From O2-02-FULL-42-9 sp038043025 (GTDB lineage Bacteria; Pseudomonadota; Gammaproteobacteria; UBA12402): a stretch of 8,950 nt of DNA. Both the position numbers and the translations under genes were made by a program. Location: positions 1 to 8,950 of the forward strand of contig JBBTCW010000024.1 in assembly GCA_038043025.1 (NCBI GenBank), written 5' to 3'. The notes beneath the pieces are model-generated. The model saw only the letters and a list, made by a program, of their open reading frames with translations. It did no database searches and was not told the origin of the DNA. Positions 1 through 5,991 of the stretch are shown here, piece after piece; within the stretch, counting starts at the first letter, position 1; every line of letters begins with the position of its first letter.

Positions 1-5
1 AAATG

Positions 6-48
6 CCATTCTAACAATGAATACCAGCTTACCTCTGAGCTGAGGATT
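6..48. repeat. 43-bp interspersed repeat, copy 1 (form B), downstream of the biotin ligase gene
   Basis: This stretch matches 7658–7700 at 40 of 43 positions in the same orientation. It contains the 13-bp core CCTCTGAGCTGAG at 32–44. It lies 3' of the biotin ligase gene, whose stop codon is at 56–58, just as the second copy lies 3' of dut. The short arms CCTC and GAGG could form a weak hairpin, but no T-run follows, so I do not call it a terminator. The family is not one I recognise. Confidence 0.8.
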
Positions 49-55
49 GTAAGAT

Positions 56-832
56 CTAGCTGAGAATGGTTAATATGGACATGACCTCACCACTAGTAAT
101 TGTATGCTCCGCATCTGGCGCGGTTTTGATTAGAAGCTGTCCGTTTTCGTTAATGCCTTTCGCAATCCCTGAAATCAATCTGTTCGGCGAATGCATAGTC
201 ACAAATTGTTCTTTTAATATGTCGAATCGATTCCACTCATCTCGAAAAGCAACAGCCCCTTCTTGGTAAAATAAATTTAACGAGATAAACAACTGATTAA
301 TTAATTGGCCGATAATTTGATTGCGATCCAGCGATTGACCGGTAATCTCAAATAAATCAATCCATGGCTGATCGATACTAACCGTTTTTGGCAACTCCAC
401 ATTGATTCCGATGCCAATAACCACATCTGTTTTGGTTGTTTCGATCAATATGCCAGCTAATTTACGCTGCTGCCACATAATATCATTCGGCCATTTGATG
501 CCAATATGTTTGGTCACCTCAAAATGCGCGAGTGTCTTGATGACGGCAATGGCCACCACCAAACTCAAACCCATTCTATTTTGATCAGATCCTTTTAATG
601 GCCAGCGCATTGAGAAGTAAATATTATTGACCGGCGACGTCCATGTGCGACTAAATTGACCGCGCCCAGCGGTTTGTTGTTCGGCGATACAAATTGAAAC
701 TTTATCCGCGTGCGCTTGTTTTAATAAATAAGCATTGGTTGAACCGATGGTTTTTAAAATTTTTATCGCTTGAATATGTGATCGTGTATTTTTATCCAGC
801 AGTATCTCAATCGTCTTTTTTTGCAAGTCCAT
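56..832 (-). CDS. birA: Biotin–[acetyl-CoA carboxylase] ligase, catalytic form without HTH domain
   Basis: Biotin protein ligase activates biotin with ATP to biotinyl-AMP and transfers it to the lysine of the biotin carboxyl carrier protein of acetyl-CoA carboxylase in the cytoplasm. The 258-residue product shows the family motifs in order: GSTN near residues 30–33, the glycine-rich nucleotide loop GRGQFSRTW (56–64), KWPNDI (113–118), KLAGILIE (124–131) and GIGINV (140–145). E. coli BirA is about 321 residues, with an N-terminal winged-helix domain that represses the bio operon. Here only about 27 residues precede the catalytic core, so this is a monofunctional ligase and probably no repressor. 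The ATG is preceded by GAGGA at good spacing. The gene starts immediately after the dapF stop codon, so translation is probably coupled. A C-terminal small domain follows the core. The assignment is secure; loss of the regulatory role is inferred. Confidence 0.95.
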   Translation of the reverse strand: MDLQKKTIEILLDKNTRSHIQAIKILKTIGSTNAYLLKQAHADKVSICIAEQQTAGRGQFSRTWTSPVNNIYFSMRWPLKGSDQNRMGLSLVVAIAVIKTLAHFEVTKHIGIKWPNDIMWQQRKLAGILIETTKTDVVIGIGINVELPKTVSIDQPWIDLFEITGQSLDRNQIIGQLINQLFISLNLFYQEGAVAFRDEWNRFDILKEQFVTMHSPNRLISGIAKGINENGQLLIKTAPDAEHTITSGEVMSILTILS

Positions 833-1705
833 TTAATCATCCTCAAGTTGTAAAATACGCTTCCATTTATCTGTAAAACAAGACAAGTGCGAATCATGAA
901 TATTAATGCCAATAACCTGCTTCATATTTACCTCTTGGACAATCACATCATCGCCGTCAACGTAACTGAAAATTTCGCCGCCTTCCGTATTGATAAGTAT
1001 TTTTTGATTTGAATCAACATGTTTCTCATGATGCAAAAAACGCATAATGGCTGCCGCTCCACTGCCACACGATAATGTATGGCCACACCCGCGCTCAAAA
1101 AATAACGCCGAATACACCGGCATGTTGCGTTGCCGACTTTCATCTGCATTGCCCCAAACATATTCAATATTTGTCCGGTCAGGAAAAGCGGCATGTTTTT
1201 CAATCAATGAACCGTATTGTTTTAACCATGACAATGGCACTTGCTTAAGAATCACAAAATGCGGGTTGCCTAAATTAACGCGGTGCCCTGAGATTTTTTG
1301 ATCATTAATGACAATCGATAACGGTTGTTCATACCGTGCAAATGACACACGCAATATCATATTGTCTTTGTCAATGGAAAATGGCACATGATAATCGGAT
1401 ATGCTCAGTGTAAATTGATGGGGAAAATCATAATGCGCTAACAAATAATGCGCGACACTTCGCAAGCCATTGACACACATACTGCCCGCAGAACCATCTG
1501 CGTTAAACATTAGTATTTTCACCGATTGTGCAATGGATTGTATGATGACAACGCCGTCTACATTAAAGTCATTACAAATTTGATGAATAATTTTTTTATA
1601 TTCGGGATGATTCAACGCGCTGTTAATTTGATTGATCTGTTTTTCAGACCAATCAAATAAAATAAATGAATTGCCTACTGCTTGGTATTGATATAATTTA
1701 GACAT
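833..1705 (-). CDS. dapF: Diaminopimelate epimerase family protein (DapF-like)
   Basis: DapF interconverts LL- and meso-diaminopimelate, supplying lysine and peptidoglycan synthesis in the cytoplasm, through two cysteines that act as acid and base without a cofactor. The 290-residue product keeps both: Cys77 in NADGSAGSMCVNG and Cys213 in ERGCGHTLSCGSG. It also keeps residues matching the substrate-binding set of E. coli DapF: Asn12 (GNSF), Asn68, Asn147 (GNPH), Asn179 (RTNIEY) and Glu204. The surroundings are unusual. The usual MCGNG reads MCVNG, the usual GAGET reads GCGHT, and GNDF reads GNSF. The gene overlaps the upstream PLP-enzyme gene by 8 nt and has AGGTG ahead of its ATG. Family membership is firm. 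Diaminopimelate is the likeliest substrate, but another amino acid racemase or epimerase of this fold is possible. Confidence 0.88.
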   Translation of the reverse strand: MSKLYQYQAVGNSFILFDWSEKQINQINSALNHPEYKKIIHQICNDFNVDGVVIIQSIAQSVKILMFNADGSAGSMCVNGLRSVAHYLLAHYDFPHQFTLSISDYHVPFSIDKDNMILRVSFARYEQPLSIVINDQKISGHRVNLGNPHFVILKQVPLSWLKQYGSLIEKHAAFPDRTNIEYVWGNADESRQRNMPVYSALFFERGCGHTLSCGSGAAAIMRFLHHEKHVDSNQKILINTEGGEIFSYVDGDDVIVQEVNMKQVIGINIHDSHLSCFTDKWKRILQLEDD

Positions 1706-2624
1706 TAAACACCTTGCTTAAATAAGCGCGACCCGAGTCGGCAAAAATGGTTACCACGATATCATCCGCAGATAATTTATCCACATAGCCTAATATGGCA
1801 TGTACAACCGAACCACTGGATAAGCCCACTAAATAACCCTGCTTTGCTATTTTGCGCGTTGTTGCAAAGGCGTCCTCATCTTTCATTAAGACAATATCAT
1901 CAATGACAGACATATCTAATGTATCACTGATCACATCGACGCCGATGCCTTCGGTTTTATATGCTTTTGGATTGTCGGGGCAAGAACGTTTTGATGTCGC
2001 TGCATCCACACCGATAATTTTAATGGCGGGATTTTTTTCTTTCAAGTAACGTCCAACACCCGAGATAGTGCCACAACTGCCCATGCCTAAAAAACAATGC
2101 GTGAGCTTGCCTTGTGTTTGTTCCCAAATTTCTGGACCGGTGGTCGTATAATGTGCCTTCACATTCTGCACATTATAATATTGGTTAGGCATAAAAGCGT
2201 CGGGCGTTTTTTTACAAATCTCTTTCGCTTTCGCATGATATCCATCGGGATCTTCTAAATCATCCGTATCAGGGCACACATAAACTTTGGCGCCATAGGC
2301 TTGCAATGTAGCAATTTTTTCAAAACTCGTGCGATCGGGCACCGTAATAATCACTGGATAGCCTTTGATCGCACCAATCATCGCCAGCGCAATACCTTGA
2401 TTGCCCGATGAGGCTTCAACAATCGTACCGCCGGGTTTCAATCGACCATCGCGTTCGGCTTGTTCGACCATGAAAAGAGCGGGACGATCTTTGATGCTGC
2501 CACCCGGATTGAGATATTCCAGCTTGGCCAAAATGGTCGGCTTGATATCAAATTCCAGCCGCACCAAAGGCGTATTGCCGATGCGTTTTAATAATGTTGG
2601 GTGATGGGGGGGTGTTATTGTCAT
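1698..2624 (-). CDS. Cysteine synthase / cystathionine beta-synthase family PLP enzyme
   Basis: This fold-type II PLP enzyme probably performs beta-replacement on an activated serine, making cysteine from O-acetylserine and sulfide, or cystathionine from serine and homocysteine. Numbered from the ATG at 2622–2624 (308 residues): IGNTPLVRL at the N-terminus, PLP lysine Lys45 in GGSIKDR, the substrate loop SSGNQG (72–77), the phosphate loop GMGSCGT (180–186), EGIGVD (225–230) and the SSG serine that meets the pyridine nitrogen (269–271). The internal region resembles the catalytic domain of cystathionine beta-synthase, but there is no heme domain and no C-terminal CBS pair. The usual SGNTG loop reads SGNQG, so the exact reaction is uncertain. 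A TTG at 2652–2654 would add 10 residues. I prefer the ATG because GGA sits 6 nt ahead of it and the TTG has no clear ribosome site. It is the first gene of the operon with dapF and birA. Confidence 0.88.
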   Translation of the reverse strand: MTITPPHHPTLLKRIGNTPLVRLEFDIKPTILAKLEYLNPGGSIKDRPALFMVEQAERDGRLKPGGTIVEASSGNQGIALAMIGAIKGYPVIITVPDRTSFEKIATLQAYGAKVYVCPDTDDLEDPDGYHAKAKEICKKTPDAFMPNQYYNVQNVKAHYTTTGPEIWEQTQGKLTHCFLGMGSCGTISGVGRYLKEKNPAIKIIGVDAATSKRSCPDNPKAYKTEGIGVDVISDTLDMSVIDDIVLMKDEDAFATTRKIAKQGYLVGLSSGSVVHAILGYVDKLSADDIVVTIFADSGRAYLSKVFNV

Positions 2625-2679
2625 AGATAATCCGTCTGGTTGATTTTTACTCAATTCGCACTAACTTGCTAAATGAGGT

Positions 2680-2688
2680 ATTCTAGCA
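2680..2688 (-). promoter_or_regulatory. Putative extended -10 promoter of the PLP enzyme–dapF–birA operon
   Basis: On the minus strand this reads TGCTAGAAT, an extended -10 element with five of six matches to TATAAT. It would start transcription about 50 nt ahead of the preferred ATG. No good -35 hexamer is visible at 16–18 nt, which an extended -10 can tolerate. This rests on pattern only. Confidence 0.4.
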
Positions 2689-2697
2689 AAAAATCAT

Positions 2698-2726
2698 TTG
2701 AAATTCTTATGTTAGCGCTGCAAAAT
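2698..2726 (+). promoter_or_regulatory. Putative sigma70 promoter of the tolC operon
   Basis: TTGAAA at 2698–2703 and CAAAAT at 2721–2726 are separated by 17 nt. The -35 is good and the -10 is weak (four of six). It lies 25 nt ahead of the tolC start and back to back with the operon promoter on the other strand. The ribosome site AAGG is at 2741–2744. Confidence 0.35.
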
Positions 2727-2751
2727 GTAATAAATTAAATAAGGCCATTAC

Positions 2752-4344
2752 ATGAAGAGATTATTTCTATTCTTGGCGATCGGACTCATGACAGCGCAAT
2801 GTGCGAATGCTGCCAATTTAATGGACGTGTATCAAAAAGCATTGACCAGCGACCCCACATTTCAAGAGGCACTGGCCACAAAAATGTCTGATGCCGAGGC
2901 AACGCCAGCGGATCTCGCCGCACTTTTGCCAACGGTTAAGTATACGGGTTCCGCTGGCTTAAATAAAACAATCACTCGCTCGACGATCACAAGAGATTCA
3001 GTTGCGCGCACGCGAACATTGGATTGGACATTAAGCTTAACACAGAGTGTTTTTAATTTTACAAACTGGGAAAACCTCGCCGCCGCACGAGATTCCGTAA
3101 AAGCCGCCGATGCCACGTATAACGCCGCCGCACAAAACTTAATGACACGCGTCGTCAATGCTTATTTTGCTGTATTAAATGCACAAGATGTACTAACTTA
3201 TACAGCAGCAGAAAAGCGCGCATTTTCTCGCGAATATCAACAAGCCCAACAAGGCTACAAAGTGGGCGTTAATACCGTAACAGATGCCTATAATGCAAAA
3301 GCCTCTTATGATGGCGCCGCCTCGGATTATGTGTCGGCACAAAATAATTTGTCCAGTGCGCGAGAAGACTTGCGTGCGATTACCGGCGTATTGTACGACC
3401 ATACGGCTCCGCTTGCGCAATCACTTCCGTTGATTGGCCCTGAGCCAGATGACATGGAGGCATGGGTCGATATTTCCAACAGACAAAACTGGAACATCGT
3501 TGCCGCTCGATATAAAGCATTATCTGCACACAATGATGTATGGGCCGCACGCGGCGGACATTTGCCGACAGTTTCTGCCACCGCGCAATATGATCATAGC
3601 TATTCGCGTAACTTTGATACCGGACGTGCACAAACCAAAGGTCCTTCGGCAGAATTAGATTTAACAGTGCCATTATTTAGCGGTGGTAGTGTGACGTCTG
3701 CCACGCGAAAAGCGATTGCCGATTATGAATATTTGCTTCAAAAACAGGAAGAAACTTATCGTACTGTCAATACGCAAACACGAGAAGATTATTTATCAGT
3801 GATGTCTGATATCAGCAAAGTAAACGCAGATAACCAAACGGTCGTATCCAACCAAAGTTCATTAGAATCGATGAAGCAAGGTTATAAAGTCGGTACACGT
3901 ACCATCGTCGATGTTTTAAACGCGGAAGAAACGCTTTATAATGCTAAAAAAACTTGGTCAGCCGATCGTTATGACTATATTAAAAAAACGATTTCACTCA
4001 AAGAAGCGGCCGGCACGTTAAATGCGAATGATTTACAAATTATTAATACTTGGCTATCTGCCGAAGCAACTGCGCCGACGCAAACCCAAGCGCCTGTCGT
4101 TGCTGCCGGAAAACAAACTTATTTGCAAATCGGCGCCTATTATAACGAGCGCATCGCGCAAGATATTTTGGCTAAAGTAAAAAAACAAATCACGGTACCA
4201 GCAGAAATTTATACGCAAACAACAGCAACGCGAAAAATTTATCGCGTACAAGCAGGGCCGCTGACAACAAACGGTATGATACAAAAAACAAAAATACAAT
4301 TAAAACAAGCGGGTTTTGCAGACATATTAATCGTTAAAAAATAG
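2752..4344 (+). CDS. tolC: TolC-family outer-membrane efflux channel with C-terminal SPOR domain
   Basis: TolC trimers form the outer-membrane barrel and periplasmic tunnel used by tripartite drug efflux pumps and type I secretion. The 530-residue product starts with a signal peptide (positive MKR, hydrophobic core, probable cleavage after Ala20 in ANA). It shows the two internal TolC repeats: GYKVGVNTVTDAYNA (168–182) and GYKVGTRTIVDVLNA (377–391), followed by a region matching the E. coli helix up to AGTLNANDL. Residues 453–530 after an Ala/Pro/Thr/Gln linker form an SPOR domain: YLQIGAYYNE at its start, KIYRVQAGPL in the middle and LKQAGFADILIV at the end. SPOR domains bind glycan strands stripped of stem peptides, and the TolC C-terminus faces the periplasm, so peptidoglycan anchoring is topologically sensible. 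E. coli TolC is 493 residues and lacks this domain. Asp374 of the E. coli gate is Asn390 here. Partner pump genes are not in view. Confidence 0.93.
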   Translation: MKRLFLFLAIGLMTAQCANAANLMDVYQKALTSDPTFQEALATKMSDAEATPADLAALLPTVKYTGSAGLNKTITRSTITRDSVARTRTLDWTLSLTQSVFNFTNWENLAAARDSVKAADATYNAAAQNLMTRVVNAYFAVLNAQDVLTYTAAEKRAFSREYQQAQQGYKVGVNTVTDAYNAKASYDGAASDYVSAQNNLSSAREDLRAITGVLYDHTAPLAQSLPLIGPEPDDMEAWVDISNRQNWNIVAARYKALSAHNDVWAARGGHLPTVSATAQYDHSYSRNFDTGRAQTKGPSAELDLTVPLFSGGSVTSATRKAIADYEYLLQKQEETYRTVNTQTREDYLSVMSDISKVNADNQTVVSNQSSLESMKQGYKVGTRTIVDVLNAEETLYNAKKTWSADRYDYIKKTISLKEAAGTLNANDLQIINTWLSAEATAPTQTQAPVVAAGKQTYLQIGAYYNERIAQDILAKVKKQITVPAEIYTQTTATRKIYRVQAGPLTTNGMIQKTKIQLKQAGFADILIVKK

Positions 4345-4363
4345 CTATTTCAGAGAGTATATT

Positions 4364-4927
4364 ATGGAAGTTGCAATTTCGATGGAAGACAATGTGGACG
4401 TAGAGCGTATTGAGTCATCTGCTGTGCCGGAAAATATTTTTTGGGATTTTTCAACCGCATTATATATTCGTAAAGATGTAAAAGATGCCTGTGAGTGTTT
4501 GCGGCGCAAGTATGAACTCAATATTAACCTTGTGATGTTTTGCTGCTGGGTTGCTCAAAAGCAATATGATATTTTTTCTATTGAGGGTATGTCTTTTATT
4601 GCAAATCATATTAATACTTGGAATCACGGGATTGTCGAAGGATTAAAAAAAGTTTATGCAAAATTAGCATGCCATTCGATTGGCGATGAGACGGCTAATT
4701 TGGCGAACGGCACATTAAATGATATTTTGTTAGCTGAAAAAATTGAACAATGGTTGATTCTGCAGGCAATGGATAAGCTGGGCGCACGACAATCTATCAC
4801 TCAAGACCCGGCAGAAATCGCTTTAAAAAATATTTTTAATTACATCAACAGCCAGCAAGTCGCGTTACATAAAACGGATTTAGAAAAAGTGTATCGAATT
4901 GTGAAGGAATGTTTTGCGGAACATTAA
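4364..4927 (+). CDS. DUF2390/TIGR02444-type conserved protein of unknown function
   Basis: I recognise the general family but know no established function. The 187-residue product has no signal peptide or membrane segment and is probably cytoplasmic. The recognisable part is FWDFSTALYIRKDVKDAC near residues 26–43 followed by LNINLVMFCCW (52–62), the typical opening of this family, with a helical, charged C-terminal half. The first 25 residues look like a divergent N-terminal extension, and the ATG at 4382 is an alternative start. AGAGAG sits 6 nt before the chosen ATG. The gene begins 19 nt after tolC on the same strand and is very likely co-transcribed with it. A palindromic repeat starts 4 nt after its stop codon. 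Confidence 0.8.
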   Translation: MEVAISMEDNVDVERIESSAVPENIFWDFSTALYIRKDVKDACECLRRKYELNINLVMFCCWVAQKQYDIFSIEGMSFIANHINTWNHGIVEGLKKVYAKLACHSIGDETANLANGTLNDILLAEKIEQWLILQAMDKLGARQSITQDPAEIALKNIFNYINSQQVALHKTDLEKVYRIVKECFAEH

Positions 4928-4931
4928 CATC

Positions 4932-5000
4932 GTCATCCCGCGGCTTGACCGCGGGATCCAGAAAATATATCTGGATGCCGCGATCAAGTCGCGGCATGAC
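4932..5000. repeat. Palindromic repeat with two tandem hairpins (possible bidirectional terminator)
   Basis: Arm 4932–4961 and the reverse complement of arm 4971–5000 agree at 26 of 30 positions around a 9-nt AT-rich centre, giving one long imperfect palindrome. Each arm is also a hairpin by itself: CCCGCGG–CTTGA–CCGCGGG at 4937–4955 and GCCGCGA–TCAAG–TCGCGGC at 4977–4995. The four differences between the arms form two base pairs in each small hairpin, so both hairpins stay fully paired. Palindromes of this type, which translate on one strand to a peptide beginning MPRLDRGIQ, are dispersed in several proteobacterial genomes as I recall. It sits between convergent genes and could stop transcription from both sides. 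Confidence 0.85.
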
Positions 5001-5013
5001 AGCGCTTAAAATG

Positions 5014-5031
5014 TCCCGCAGCTTGATCGCG
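5014..5031. repeat. Degenerate half-copy of the palindromic repeat
   Basis: Positions 5015–5031 match the first hairpin arm (4937–4953) at 15 of 17 bases, then stop exactly at the last base before the stop codon of the uridine-phosphorylase-like gene. It lacks the end of the second stem strand and looks like a truncated remnant of another repeat unit. Confidence 0.6.
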
Positions 5032-5874
5032 TCACTTACCTCTCTCATACTGATCTAACTGCAGAATCGTTTCCACGCTCAAATCAATCAAATCTTTTGT
5101 GATTTTTGGCATTTGCTTTTCATCAACCCACTCGGGCCCGTTGCTCACAATCGCACAAATCGCACCTGCAAAAATTCGAAATGCATAACCTTCGCCATAC
5201 TCTTGCAGTTTTTGATTGTAACAAGCGCAAACGACAAACAGTACAGAGGCTTCCATTTCAGATGCAATCACGCCGGCATCATGTAAAATTTCGTGATATC
5301 GTTTGTTTTCCTGTTCTTTCGGGCCCGATTGAAATTCACGTGCGTACAAGGAATCTTTTGAATGAATCGTGCCAACATGCGTTTTTGGCTTCATGTTTAA
5401 CTTTCGGCTAGCAAGATACGCACAGCGCAACATTTCAAACGACGCCATCGCGGGAAATTCTGGTGGCAGATAAGCCAGCGACGCACCTTCATCACGCACA
5501 GCACCATTTGCAATGACTAAATCACCGAGTTTCGTTTTTTGGTATTGCAATGAACCCGATGTGCCGACACGTAAAAAGCGCTTAGCGCCTAAGCGAATCA
5601 ATTCATTTAAAATAATATCAACACTCGGCGTACCCATGCCGGACGAAACTGACGCGACCTCAATAATGTTATCATCGTAACCTTTAATAGTGCCAAAATG
5701 AATGTCATGTCCACGCGGATGTTTTTGAACGGTCACATTATCGAAACGTTCTGCGATTTCCTTAGCGCGACCAAAAGAACCGGGGAAAAAGATATAGCGC
5801 CCCGAACCATTATTTCCATCAAAATCGCCGAATTTTGCGTTGATATGAATCGGTTGGAAATTTTTATCATACAT
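5032..5874 (-). CDS. udp: Nucleoside phosphorylase, uridine phosphorylase family
   Basis: Uridine phosphorylase splits uridine with phosphate into uracil and ribose-1-phosphate for pyrimidine salvage in the cytoplasm. Numbered from the ATG at 5872–5874 (280 residues): phosphate loop FPGSFGR (30–36), VSSGMGTPSVD (76–86), phosphate and ribose contacts LRVGTSG (101–107), a stretch close to E. coli Udp (GDLVIANGAVRDEGASL, 117–133) and the ribose-binding MEAS (207–210). The usual PGDP reads PGSF, but the glycine and arginine that hold phosphate are kept. I do not see the Gln-x-Arg uracil-recognition motif of E. coli Udp, so substrate preference is uncertain. An upstream ATG at 5887–5889 would add five residues. 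I prefer the inner start because GGAG lies 9 nt before it and nothing suitable precedes the outer one. The gene stands alone, converging on the DUF2390 gene. Confidence 0.85.
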   Translation of the reverse strand: MYDKNFQPIHINAKFGDFDGNNGSGRYIFFPGSFGRAKEIAERFDNVTVQKHPRGHDIHFGTIKGYDDNIIEVASVSSGMGTPSVDIILNELIRLGAKRFLRVGTSGSLQYQKTKLGDLVIANGAVRDEGASLAYLPPEFPAMASFEMLRCAYLASRKLNMKPKTHVGTIHSKDSLYAREFQSGPKEQENKRYHEILHDAGVIASEMEASVLFVVCACYNQKLQEYGEGYAFRIFAGAICAIVSNGPEWVDEKQMPKITKDLIDLSVETILQLDQYERGK

Positions 5875-5908
5875 AACCACACGCTCCATAGCAGATTAAA
5901 GTTGATCC

Positions 5909-5936
5909 ATTGTACAGTATACATGGCTATGCGCAA
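5909..5936 (-). promoter_or_regulatory. Putative sigma70 promoter of the uridine phosphorylase-like gene
   Basis: On the minus strand TTGCGC (5931–5936) and TACAAT (5909–5914) are separated by 16 nt. The predicted start near 5902 leaves a short leader with the GGAG ribosome site at 5884–5887, which supports the inner ATG at 5874. This is pattern evidence only. Confidence 0.45.
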
Positions 5937-5959
5937 GTATTATCGGTTGCTTTTTGCTC

Positions 5960-5990
5960 AAAAAAAAGAATGGCCTGGCATATCGAAGGC
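5960..5990 (-). terminator. Possible terminator after tRNA-Val
   Basis: Just past the tRNA 3' end the minus strand has a short GCCT/AGGC stem with a 10-nt loop (5973–5990), followed five bases later by a run of eight T (5960–5967). The stem is short, so the call is tentative. The run is placed as expected for ending the tRNA transcript before the next promoter. Confidence 0.35.
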
Positions 5991-5991
5991 G

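Noticed and set aside
2622..2654. TTG start for the PLP enzyme giving 318 residues
   Set aside because: No ribosome site precedes the TTG, whereas the ATG 30 nt downstream has one and fits the usual distance to IGNTPLV.
2862..3673. Several minus-strand open frames opposite tolC
   Set aside because: They lack ribosome sites and family motifs, and lie entirely within the tolC coding region, which has unmistakable TolC repeats.
4845..5048. Small minus-strand open frame across the palindromic repeat
   Set aside because: It overlaps the end of a well-supported plus-strand gene and the end of the uridine phosphorylase-like gene. Its recognisable peptide is explained by the repeat itself.
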